Below are positions 37,741 through 45,075 of a DNA stretch of 64,000 nucleotides, in pieces. The translations under genes were made by a program, and so were the position numbers. A model generated the notes under the pieces. It saw nothing but the letters and a program-made list of their open reading frames with translations. It was not told the origin of the DNA and did not search any database. The stretch is from Suttonella sp. R2A3 (lineage in GTDB: Bacteria > Pseudomonadota > Gammaproteobacteria > Cardiobacteriales > Cardiobacteriaceae): assembly GCF_021513215.1 (NCBI RefSeq), contig NZ_CP090975.1, positions 1,582,001 to 1,646,000 on the forward strand, read 5' to 3'. Numbering within the stretch: position 1 is the stretch's first letter; each line of letters opens with the position of its first letter.

Positions 37741-38703
37741 TTAGTCTTGCAGTTGATCCCATACTTCACGATCGCGCTCTTCGGTCCAAATACGCGGCCA
37801 ATCGATACCATCGTATTCATCCCATAGACGCTGCACATCAAAGGGTAAGCAATGTTCAAAAATTGGCCAGGCGCCAAAGGTCGGTGCAAGGTGCTCGTGA
37901 GTAGCTAAAAATGCTTCTTTGAGCGAACCGCCACGACCATGAACTTCACCAACCTTATCAATCATGCCTTGAAGGAAGCTGCGGGTTTGTTCGATCGCGG
38001 CATCAACATTATCGCGTCCTTTAACCACTGGGCCACGGCCACCAATGAGGTATTCAGCTCCAAGTGCTTTGAGGTTATCGAGCGTGCCACGTGCCCAATC
38101 AAAGTGAAAGGCGTCACCTGTGTAGAGTGCGGCTTCAGCTTCAACCAAATCGCCCGCAAATAAGACTTTATGTTTTGGCAGCCAACCAATGATATCGCTG
38201 GCCGTATGACCACGGCCATAGAATGATAAATACAGGCTGCCACGGTCGCCACCAAGTGGAATTTCTAAACGATCATTGAATGTGATGTCAGGGTGAGTAA
38301 GTCCGGGGATGGTTTGCGGTTCGCGGAACAAACGTGGCATGCGACCAAACTCACTATCCCAATCTTGCTTACCACGTTCTTCAATCAATTTTTTGGTGGT
38401 CTCATGCATGATGATGCTTTCGGCCTCAAACGCTGATGCGCCTAATACACGCACGGCATGGTAATGGGTAAGCACTAAATATTTGACCGGTTTGTCGGTA
38501 TGTTCACGAAGTCGCGCTAACCATTCTTTTGCGGCTGCCGGCGTGGCGAGTGCTTCTAAACAAACGACAAAATCTTCACCTTCTACAGCGCCAACGTTGG
38601 GGTCACCTTCGGCCGTTTGTGCATATACGCCATCAGCGATGACTTCGACTGTCGCTTTCTTTTCGCCGAGATCAGCAGATGATGCAAAAGGTTTCTTACT
38701 CAT
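37741..38703 (-). CDS. Metallo-beta-lactamase-fold protein with altered metal site
   Basis: A 320-residue MBL-fold protein, 13 bases beyond the cytochrome gene. The canonical HxHxDH motif reads His80-Tyr-His82-Ala-Val84-Arg85 (THYHAVRVLG), so the Asp and His ligands of the second metal site are replaced. The later GHTAS and FAGD motifs are kept, so one metal site may remain. MBL-fold proteins recur next to quinoprotein dehydrogenases and next to DUF2783/FAD-hydroxylase genes; their role is unknown. It might hydrolyse an intermediate, or serve in cofactor maturation. No signal peptide is seen, so it is cytoplasmic. Confidence 0.8.
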   Translation of the reverse strand: MSKKPFASSADLGEKKATVEVIADGVYAQTAEGDPNVGAVEGEDFVVCLEALATPAAAKEWLARLREHTDKPVKYLVLTHYHAVRVLGASAFEAESIIMHETTKKLIEERGKQDWDSEFGRMPRLFREPQTIPGLTHPDITFNDRLEIPLGGDRGSLYLSFYGRGHTASDIIGWLPKHKVLFAGDLVEAEAALYTGDAFHFDWARGTLDNLKALGAEYLIGGRGPVVKGRDNVDAAIEQTRSFLQGMIDKVGEVHGRGGSLKEAFLATHEHLAPTFGAWPIFEHCLPFDVQRLWDEYDGIDWPRIWTEERDREVWDQLQD

Positions 38704-38718
38704 AATTCCTCTATATTA

Positions 38719-39189
38719 TTATTGGGTTGAATCGGGATAGTTGCCGGCTGCTTTGAGCGCGTCAACCAGTTCTTCTCGTTTGGCGAGGATATCGCCATCA
38801 TAAGCCTTGCGCAGGCGACTAACCTCTTCAGCCGTGAAAGGCTTAAAGGTTTCATCGACGGTATTCGGGCTAAAGGTATAAATCATCCAATTAGTGATTT
38901 CTGCTAAGTCTTGATTATCAATGGGGGCGCCAAAAGAACCGGGCACTTGGATTAAATAACGGCGCCCCTCTTCTAAGCGGGCGAAGTGGCCCAATGTGTC
39001 GGTCATTCGCGGCACATCATGTTCAGGGAAACCTTCACCTCCAGGTAGATGGCAGCCCTGACAATGCAGCTGATACAAGCTTTCCATACGCGCAGGATCG
39101 CTCACGCCTGGCATGGTGCCAGTAGTAGCAAATACAGCAGTAATCGCGATGGCGGTCACCGTTGTGGTCATGAGCGTTTTACGGATCAT
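38719..39189 (-). CDS. Periplasmic mono-haem cytochrome c of the amine dehydrogenase cluster
   Basis: A 156-residue protein with an N-terminal signal or anchor segment (residues 8-26) and one haem motif, Cys43-Gln-Gly-Cys46-His47. It follows the amine dehydrogenase small-subunit gene with a four-base overlap, the place where the Alcaligenes faecalis aau cluster has a small mono-haem cytochrome. It probably carries electrons from the tryptophan tryptophylquinone enzyme, directly or via a copper protein, to the respiratory chain. Confidence 0.88.
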   Translation of the reverse strand: MIRKTLMTTTVTAIAITAVFATTGTMPGVSDPARMESLYQLHCQGCHLPGGEGFPEHDVPRMTDTLGHFARLEEGRRYLIQVPGSFGAPIDNQDLAEITNWMIYTFSPNTVDETFKPFTAEEVSRLRKAYDGDILAKREELVDALKAAGNYPDSTQ

Positions 39190-39704
39190 TTTTCTACTTC
39201 TATACCAACCACAACCGCGGTTGAGCAGTTATAGATTGCACTGCTTGTACCCAAGCACCAGTTGATATCGTTTGATTTTCCTTGGAAGTACATCGGGCGA
39301 TCGCTTTCGTTGCGCGTACACAAGCAATTACCACAGCTGCTTTTACCGCAACAATCGTTATACGAAATGATGTAGTTTTTGCCATCAACTGGGTTATTAC
39401 ACGTACCAATCCAGGTGATGGGGGACATTTCTGTGCCGGGTGGGCAGGTATTTGCACTACCGCCGCAGCAGCCGCAAAGGAAGCCGTCGATGGCACAAAA
39501 ACGCCAGTAATCACAGCTGTTTGGATCGCCTTCCTCACCAGGGAATTTGGGTTGATTGCTTTCAGAAGCGCGTGCGACCGGTAAGAGTGGGGTTGCGCCC
39601 ACACCAACCAAGGCAGCGCCAAGGCCAGTGAGTACACTGCGTCGAGAGGTAGATTGTGCTACGCGACGCACGGTTTTTTCAGTAAATTTATCTAACCATT
39701 TCAT
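39186..39704 (-). CDS. aauA: Aralkylamine (aromatic amine) dehydrogenase light chain, TTQ subunit
   Basis: The small catalytic subunit bearing tryptophan tryptophylquinone made from two of its own Trp residues. The 172-residue precursor has a twin-arginine-like leader (TSRRSVLTGLGAAL). The cysteine-rich body has CDYWRFCAIDGFLCGCCGG, CPPGT and YNDCCG segments typical of MauA/AauA. The predicted TTQ pair is Trp98 (ITWIGTC) and Trp149 (DINWCLG), 51 residues apart as in methylamine and aromatic amine dehydrogenases. The catalytic Asp is Asp117, 19 after the first Trp, as in known enzymes. It oxidises tyramine, phenylethylamine or similar amines in the periplasm. Confidence 0.93.
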   Translation of the reverse strand: MKWLDKFTEKTVRRVAQSTSRRSVLTGLGAALVGVGATPLLPVARASESNQPKFPGEEGDPNSCDYWRFCAIDGFLCGCCGGSANTCPPGTEMSPITWIGTCNNPVDGKNYIISYNDCCGKSSCGNCLCTRNESDRPMYFQGKSNDINWCLGTSSAIYNCSTAVVVGIEVEK

Positions 39705-39719
39705 AAGATTCTCCTCGAA

Positions 39720-40337
39720 TTACGCCATTTTTGGGTCACTGGTGGATTTGCTGGATAAATAGCTTTGGATATCGCTGAAGCCACGTTCTTTGGCCTCAAA
39801 CAGGCTTTCTAAGTGTTCACGAGAGTTGATGATGCCAAGCGCAACAATCTGTTGCTGTTCATCAATTAACACACCATAAGGTAGTTTAGACACACCATAG
39901 GTCTTGCCGAGCGCCTCAGACAATACATACGGGTAGGCTTCTAAGGACTCACGCTCGATAAACGCGCGGTGCTCGCCGAGGTTATCACCATCACTGGCTA
40001 AAATCACATCGAGCCAGCCGCTTTCGGCTTTAGCCGCAGATTTAAGCGGTTTGAGTATTTGCTTACAAATAGGGCAATCGGGGGAGAGAAAAAACATCAA
40101 CGTCGCACGATTGCCCGCAGCGCCAATGCTCAGCACTTCTTCATCAATGGTTTTGACGCTGATCGCGGGGGCTTGTTCGCCAGCCTTAACGCTTTTATTA
40201 ACGGCTAGGGCGCCTGCTGGGGCGATACGCTCGTATAACACACCGATTTGTCGTGCCAGCGAAAAGACTAAGACGCCTAGTGCGATGACGGCAACAAATA
40301 AGATGATGACAGCAGTGGTTAAAATCGTTTGACTCAT
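39720..40337 (-). CDS. mauD: Methylamine/aralkylamine utilisation protein MauD, thioredoxin-like
   Basis: A 205-residue membrane-anchored thioredoxin-fold protein. A single N-terminal hydrophobic segment (residues 6-27) is followed by a periplasmic domain with redox motif Cys88-Pro-Ile-Cys91. MauD helps form the six disulfides of the small subunit in the periplasm. The ATG at 40337 overlaps the mauE stop by four bases; an upstream in-frame ATG lies inside mauE and is unlikely. The aauA start follows 15 bases after its stop. Confidence 0.92.
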   Translation of the reverse strand: MSQTILTTAVIILFVAVIALGVLVFSLARQIGVLYERIAPAGALAVNKSVKAGEQAPAISVKTIDEEVLSIGAAGNRATLMFFLSPDCPICKQILKPLKSAAKAESGWLDVILASDGDNLGEHRAFIERESLEAYPYVLSEALGKTYGVSKLPYGVLIDEQQQIVALGIINSREHLESLFEAKERGFSDIQSYLSSKSTSDPKMA

Positions 40338-40846
40338 GCGAAGGTTCCTTTTTGACTGATCCAATAACTCCGATTGGCCAGTAGTTGATTAACAGTGAAA
40401 TAGGTGAGTAATAATGACAGCGCCGCTAAAATTGTCATGACCGCGCTGCTGATACTCATCGGTACGGGTGCACTGAAAGCTGCAACAAGCGCGAGCGCAA
40501 TCAATGCCGCGTTGCGCAGCAATAAATGCCAGCTGATGTGGATAGGCACACCACCACAACCACAGTCTATATCGCTACGCCCACGGGCGAGATTGATGCC
40601 CATCGCCAGTGCGTAAGCCGCAAAAATTGCCGCTGCTAAAAGTGCACCGATGGGGCTTAGCCATAATAGTAATGCTGTGAGCGCTTCTAAGCCCATAATC
40701 ACAAACGCGGTTGCACGCACAGCATCTAAGGGCAGCAGGCGGTAAGCCGCTAGTGCTGATTGAAAATCGGCATTGTGCTGCCATTTATGCCATGCCGCAC
40801 CAGCAAGCAAGGCGCTAAGAGTGAGGGTTGCAATCCAATAAAGCAT
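40334..40846 (-). CDS. mauE: Methylamine/aralkylamine utilisation protein MauE
   Basis: A 170-residue inner-membrane protein with four to five hydrophobic segments and the MauE motif DIDCGCGG, resembling the membrane parts of DsbB/VKOR-like redox relays. It is thought to work with MauD in disulfide formation for the TTQ subunit. It starts two bases after the large-subunit gene ends and overlaps mauD. Confidence 0.92.
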   Translation of the reverse strand: MLYWIATLTLSALLAGAAWHKWQHNADFQSALAAYRLLPLDAVRATAFVIMGLEALTALLLWLSPIGALLAAAIFAAYALAMGINLARGRSDIDCGCGGVPIHISWHLLLRNAALIALALVAAFSAPVPMSISSAVMTILAALSLLLTYFTVNQLLANRSYWISQKGTFA

Positions 40847-40848
40847 GA

Positions 40849-42006
40849 TTACATCTCGTTTGCGTGAATGATAAACGGCGTTTCTTGACCAAATGGTGCC
40901 AAGGTGCGGACGTATTTACCGTCTTGATACACGTCAACCTGCATTTCAGCATTAGTCACTAACAAATAAGGGTTTTCACCATGGGTTGCTGCGACTGAGA
41001 CCCCCCAGGTTTCCAAGGTGATTTTATTGACGCGCTCTTGTTTGTTTGCATCATAAACCCATAACTCTGGACCACCATCTTTGTGGCTGCCTTCGTAGCC
41101 TTCTGGATGCATCAACACATAAAACAGGCCATTATCATCTTGAGCATTGAGTTGCCAGCCGCCTGGACGATAACCGGCTGCTTTGTCTTCTTCGTTCAGT
41201 AGTGACCAGGTTTCACCAAGAACAGCTGCCTCACCGCTCAAATCAACGTTATAGACTTTCCCATCGAAGGCGATGAAATAAGCCTGACTGCCAATAATGA
41301 CCGGTTTTTCAAAAATGGGATTATCCATCGGACTGAAGAATGAATCGCCTTGCGATACTGCGCTCGCTTTCCCTTGATCATCAACATGGTAGCTGGCAAA
41401 TGAACCATTGACACACAGACTGGAGAAGTTGCTCCTTCCAGTTGGGTAGTTGAGTACACAGCCTGGTGTTGGCTGTACATCGGTTACACTCCGTGCTTCA
41501 ACGTCCACTACCGTCACAGACGTTGCTGGTGACATATTGGTGATCACAAGATGTTTGTCATCGTTGACTAATAATGCGCTGTAGCGCTCCGGCATCGAAT
41601 TCATGCGCAATTTGTCTTCAGGTAAGACTATTTCACCTTTAGGGGAAAGGGTGGCTGGGTCGTAGATGGTGACGACATCCGTACGCTCACCACGAGAGCC
41701 GCGGCTATAAAACGTTTCGATCACATAAAATTCATTGCGTTTATTTGATTGCGCAAAGGATGAAATAAACGAGGCATCAACCATACCTTTGTATTGTTCA
41801 GGGCCAGTTTCTGCTGCCGGATCTAGCACCATATAATGCCCGTTACTCATGTGAAAGAATGCGCCATCGTGAGCAAATACCCATTGCTCAGGGTAGTCTG
41901 CAGGCAATGTTTGCACAACCTTGAGCTTTTCCGGGGCGATTTCGGCTTGCGCAAATGCTGCACTCAGTATGGCGAGTACAGCAAGCGGTTGAGTGAATCG
42001 TTTCAT
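40849..42006 (-). CDS. aauB: Aralkylamine (aromatic amine) dehydrogenase heavy chain
   Basis: The large periplasmic subunit, a seven-bladed beta-propeller of the MauB/AauB family that packs around the TTQ subunit. From the ATG at 42006 (GAGGAG upstream) the protein is 385 residues with a Sec signal peptide ending at AFAQA (about residue 21). Blade motifs include EFYVIETFYSRGSRGERTD-like and LFYVLMHPEGYEGSHKDGG-like segments, seen here at about residues 100 and 295, the latter being a strong family hallmark. Gene order aauB-mauE-mauD-aauA-cytochrome c equals the known aau cluster. Confidence 0.92.
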   Translation of the reverse strand: MKRFTQPLAVLAILSAAFAQAEIAPEKLKVVQTLPADYPEQWVFAHDGAFFHMSNGHYMVLDPAAETGPEQYKGMVDASFISSFAQSNKRNEFYVIETFYSRGSRGERTDVVTIYDPATLSPKGEIVLPEDKLRMNSMPERYSALLVNDDKHLVITNMSPATSVTVVDVEARSVTDVQPTPGCVLNYPTGRSNFSSLCVNGSFASYHVDDQGKASAVSQGDSFFSPMDNPIFEKPVIIGSQAYFIAFDGKVYNVDLSGEAAVLGETWSLLNEEDKAAGYRPGGWQLNAQDDNGLFYVLMHPEGYEGSHKDGGPELWVYDANKQERVNKITLETWGVSVAATHGENPYLLVTNAEMQVDVYQDGKYVRTLAPFGQETPFIIHANEM

Positions 42007-42010
42007 AAAG

Positions 42011-42211
42011 TTACTCCTCGAGGGTATGAGATTTAGCAATAGTAAAGGCTTCTTCAATCACTGATACATCGCCGATATGATTGGCGAGGAGCAGCAATGC
42101 CTTGCTATAAAGCGCCGGAATGTCAGCAAAGTCGACGCCTTCTTGTAAATGAACAAACGCAGCGTACAGGTCGTCAGGGTTGGCGCTGTTATTCGTGGTT
42201 TTCAGTGGCAT
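42011..42211 (-). CDS. Small DUF2783-like protein
   Basis: A 66-residue protein with the pattern NPDDLYAAF...LLLLANHIGD, which I recognise as the DUF2783 family, usually found beside MhpA-like FAD hydroxylases and MBL-fold proteins. Function is unknown. There is no signal peptide or cysteine. It has a good ribosome site (GAGGAT) and stops four bases before the amine dehydrogenase heavy-chain start, so it is translated with the aau genes. The overlap of an alternative aauB start with this gene is rejected. Confidence 0.75.
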   Translation of the reverse strand: MPLKTTNNSANPDDLYAAFVHLQEGVDFADIPALYSKALLLLANHIGDVSVIEEAFTIAKSHTLEE

Positions 42212-42231
42212 AGTATCCTCATGTGATGGTT

Positions 42232-42259
42232 ATTATTTATTGTGCAGCGAGTGTGCCAA
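42232..42259 (-). promoter_or_regulatory. Possible internal promoter ahead of DUF2783-aauB
   Basis: On the minus strand, TTGGCA (42254-42259) and AATAAT (42232-42237) are 16 bases apart. Just upstream, 42274-42289 is the perfect palindrome AAAAATAGCTATTTTT. The 134-base gap after the hydroxylase gene makes a second promoter plausible. Confidence 0.35.
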
Positions 42260-42345
42260 ACGTTAATGCAATGAAAAATAGCTATTTTTTATAATGCGTA
42301 TCGCTGCTCTGCACTCATTTGTATCATATTGCACTGCATTTTTTA

Positions 42346-43953
42346 TCAAGTATGGGCAGTGGCACGATGTACGGCATCGATGACTGCTTCGCGGTTGTAT
42401 TTTTTCCAGCGTGCGGCAATATGCTGGTCAGGGCGAATCAAATATACACTGCCTGGTTTCATGCTATAACGATCGGCAATGACGCCATCGCTGTCTTCGA
42501 TATCACGACCAATCACTAATGCTTTTACGGGAATACCATCGACATCGAGGTCTTCGACATTTGAGCTTTGATCAGCGAGTAACACAAATCCCTTGCCCAG
42601 ATGACGTAATAAAAAGCTCGGTTTACCGTTAACACGAATCGGGGCATCAGGACAAAATGCACCTGGGGCACAGCGTGCACGAAAACCAATCGTATCAGGG
42701 CTATTGAGCGGGGATTCATGATAATTGGTGGCGGTAGACAGGCGGCCACTATTAACTAAAGGACGCGCAAACTCGTACGTTTTCGCAAGCTCGAGCACAC
42801 TATCGCGCAAAATCTGACTCGCCTGACTTTTTGGGGTGATGAAATCGGTGGCACGGCTGGAATGTTGGATGTTTTCATCGGCTGCGTAATGTCGCTCAGC
42901 CATATAGCTGTCGAGTAAACGCTCTGGCGCCTTACCATCCAGGACTAATTTTAGCTTCCAGATCAAGTTATCAACATCCGCAACGCCTGTGTTGGCACCA
43001 CGTGCACCAAATGGAGAGACCTGATGTGCCGCATCGCCGGCAAATAACACCCGCTGATGGCGGAATTCACCTATGCGACGACAGGCAAAGCGATAAACAG
43101 AAACCCATTCCAGGGCGAACTCGCGATCACCGAGCATTTTTTTCAACAGTGGGAGGACATTCTCTGGCTTTTTCCATTCCTCAGCATCAGCTTCGTTGCC
43201 GAGCTGGAAATCGATCCGCCAAATGTTATCAGACTGCCGATGTAATAAAACCGATTGGCCAGGATGGAAGGGTGGGTCGAACCAGAACCAGCGTTCGCTC
43301 GGATAATCCCCGTGCATCACAATATCGGCAATGAGGAACTGGTCGTCGAACACTCGGCCTTCGAAATCTGCACCCACTTTGCGACGGATGCTGCTGCTCG
43401 CACCATCACAGGCAATAACCCACTGCGCTTCACTAGAAAAAGACCCATCAGGCGTTTTTACGGTGAGCACAACATGATTATCGTGTTGCTCTAAGTCTTC
43501 CACACGATGCTTCCAGCGTAGATCAATCAACGGATGTTTGTCACAAGCCTCAACAAGATACTCTTCTAAATAATATTGTTGCAAGTTGATCATCGCGGGT
43601 AGTTCATGACCACTTTCTGGTAATAAATCAAATTGATAGGCAAGTTCTTCATGAAAAAAAGTTTTGCCAATTTTCCATTTCACCCCTTGTTTTAACATCG
43701 GCTCGGCAACGCCTAAGCGTTGCCATATTTCTAAAGCCCGTTTGGCATAACAAACGGCACGTGAACCAACACTTACGGTATTGTTATCGTCAAAAATCAC
43801 ACATTTGATGCCACGTGCCGCACAGTCTAGTGCGGCAGTTAGCCCAATGGGACCTGCGCCAATAATGGCAACGTCATGACGTTGTGCAACACCGCTTTGT
43901 TGTTCTTCAGAGCAGCGATAAGCAAACTCTGGATATGTGTAGGTTGACATCAT
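42346..43953 (-). CDS. FAD-dependent aromatic hydroxylase, MhpA-like (group A flavin monooxygenase)
   Basis: A 535-residue flavoprotein monooxygenase. It shows the FAD Rossmann motif GAGPIG (residues 32-37), the DG motif ACDGASS and the GD motif GDAAHQVSPFGARGANTG, plus the C-terminal thioredoxin-like domain of 3-(3-hydroxyphenyl)propionate hydroxylases. In this island the likely reaction is hydroxylation of an arylacetate (for example 4-hydroxyphenylacetate 1-hydroxylation to homogentisate). Another possibility is hydroxylation of a Trp of the amine dehydrogenase small subunit, as a flavin enzyme does for the related CTQ enzymes. It is 29 bases downstream of the VOC gene. Confidence 0.85.
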   Translation of the reverse strand: MMSTYTYPEFAYRCSEEQQSGVAQRHDVAIIGAGPIGLTAALDCAARGIKCVIFDDNNTVSVGSRAVCYAKRALEIWQRLGVAEPMLKQGVKWKIGKTFFHEELAYQFDLLPESGHELPAMINLQQYYLEEYLVEACDKHPLIDLRWKHRVEDLEQHDNHVVLTVKTPDGSFSSEAQWVIACDGASSSIRRKVGADFEGRVFDDQFLIADIVMHGDYPSERWFWFDPPFHPGQSVLLHRQSDNIWRIDFQLGNEADAEEWKKPENVLPLLKKMLGDREFALEWVSVYRFACRRIGEFRHQRVLFAGDAAHQVSPFGARGANTGVADVDNLIWKLKLVLDGKAPERLLDSYMAERHYAADENIQHSSRATDFITPKSQASQILRDSVLELAKTYEFARPLVNSGRLSTATNYHESPLNSPDTIGFRARCAPGAFCPDAPIRVNGKPSFLLRHLGKGFVLLADQSSNVEDLDVDGIPVKALVIGRDIEDSDGVIADRYSMKPGSVYLIRPDQHIAARWKKYNREAVIDAVHRATAHT

Positions 43954-43982
43954 GGTGTGTAATCCTTTCGCTGACAGCTAAT

Positions 43983-44528
43983 TTAGCTATTAGCGAACTC
44001 ATTTTCATGAATCCACGCGGCATGTTTTGGTGCTTTTTTGGTTTTTGCCCATTCTTCGATCATCGGCACAGCAACCTCATTGAGCTTTTCAAGTTCACCA
44101 GGCTTATCGGTGCGAACGGTGAGTTCCATACGGTGACCATTAGGGTCAAAGAAATAGATCGATTTAATAATGCCATGATCGGTTACACCAAGCACATCAA
44201 GCCCTTTGCTTTCGAGATCAGCTTTGGCTTCTAATAGCTCTTCCATACTGCCTAATTCGAAGGCGATATGCTGTACCCATTCTGGGGTATTGCGGTCACG
44301 GTCCATTTTAGGGTGTGTTGGAATTTCAAAAAACGCCAAAATGTTGCCATTACCCGCATCCATAAATAAATGCATATAAGGATCGGGGGCTTTGGTCGAA
44401 GGAACCTGGTCTTCTGCAATCGCTAAGAGGAATTTCATATTCAACTTGTCGCGGTAAAACTCCATAGTTTCTTTAGCGTCATGACAGCGATAAGCCACGT
44501 GGTGGATTTGTTTGATATTAATACTCAT
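43983..44528 (-). CDS. VOC-superfamily protein, candidate ring-cleavage dioxygenase
   Basis: A 181-residue protein with one vicinal-oxygen-chelate domain. Possible metal ligands are His9 (IHHVAY), a central His in MHLFMD or VQHIAFEL and the Glu of GHRMELT. Type I extradiol dioxygenases and glyoxalases share this fold. It is the first gene of the minus-strand operon and no cupin-type homogentisate dioxygenase lies in the island, so it may open the ring made by the downstream hydroxylase; a glyoxalase-like role cannot be excluded. The ATG at 44528 follows AAGGAGA; the longer frame from 44570 starts inside the promoter. Confidence 0.8.
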   Translation of the reverse strand: MSINIKQIHHVAYRCHDAKETMEFYRDKLNMKFLLAIAEDQVPSTKAPDPYMHLFMDAGNGNILAFFEIPTHPKMDRDRNTPEWVQHIAFELGSMEELLEAKADLESKGLDVLGVTDHGIIKSIYFFDPNGHRMELTVRTDKPGELEKLNEVAVPMIEEWAKTKKAPKHAAWIHENEFANS

Positions 44529-44557
44529 GTTTATCTCCTTGTTTTGATTATGGCCCC

Positions 44558-44586
44558 AATATAGTTTCATCCGAAACAGTTGTCAA
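44558..44586 (-). promoter_or_regulatory. Promoter of the VOC-hydroxylase-aau operon with embedded palindromic operator
   Basis: On the minus strand TTGACA (44581-44586) and TATATT (44558-44563) are 17 bases apart. The spacer contains GTTTCGGATGAAAC (44564-44577), a perfect inverted repeat with GTTTC/GAAAC arms. A repressor there would block RNA polymerase directly. The same element precedes fahA. The transcript would begin near 44551, about 23 bases before the VOC start. Confidence 0.75.
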
Positions 44587-44874
44587 TGAAAATAATCTAC
44601 ATATACTATAAATTATAGTCCAGGCGAGAAGGAATGGCTTAGTAGAGGGTCTAATGAGCATTTTCTCGTGTTAAAAAAACTACACTTTGCGACATTTTGG
44701 TATGCAGAGGGTTGTTGGTGGTAGAGGGTGATTGTGGTGACAAGCATTAATTTGTCGGTTTTCTGGATGCTCGTTAAGTTATCTCATGAGTATCGATTGG
44801 GCCGTTAAACGAAGTGTTTGATTCAGTAATTCGTCATAAAAGAGATTTATTTGTCACAATAAGGCTTTAGGGCG
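44587..44874. other. Intergenic stretch between the catabolic island and rpsH promoter
   Basis: No coding frame with a ribosome site, tRNA or ribosomal gene remnant is recognised. ATAATCTAC at 44592-44600 resembles half of the palindrome at 29100-29117. This is where the rest of the spc operon (rplN-rplX-rplE-rpsN) would normally lead into rpsH. Confidence 0.5.
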
Positions 44875-44902
44875 TTGACAATGCTTGATTGGGCGGTATA
44901 AT
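44875..44902 (+). promoter_or_regulatory. Perfect-consensus sigma70 promoter of the rpsH operon
   Basis: TTGACA (44875-44880) and TATAAT (44897-44902) with a 16-base spacer, both full consensus. The predicted transcript starts near 44909 and has a leader of about 165 bases before rpsH, which could hold a regulatory site for a ribosomal protein such as S8. Confidence 0.85.
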
Positions 44903-45075
44903 ACTGCCCCCTTGCGGTAAGGAGATTTCGCACCAAGCGGTTCTCTTTTTCGGCAAAGAATCCTATTTGTACTGCTTTGCTCTGGCTCTTGCTGGTTAGC
45001 GGTGCGTTTAGGTGTTTAAGTTCCAGGGTCATTGGTTGCCAATAGACCTGATACTGAATCCAAGAGGAATTAACT

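Noticed and set aside
40849-42006. Methylamine dehydrogenase rather than aralkylamine dehydrogenase
   Set aside because: No amicyanin (mauC), mauF or mauG is present and the order aauB-mauE-mauD-aauA-cytochrome c plus aromatic pathway genes fits the aromatic amine enzyme.
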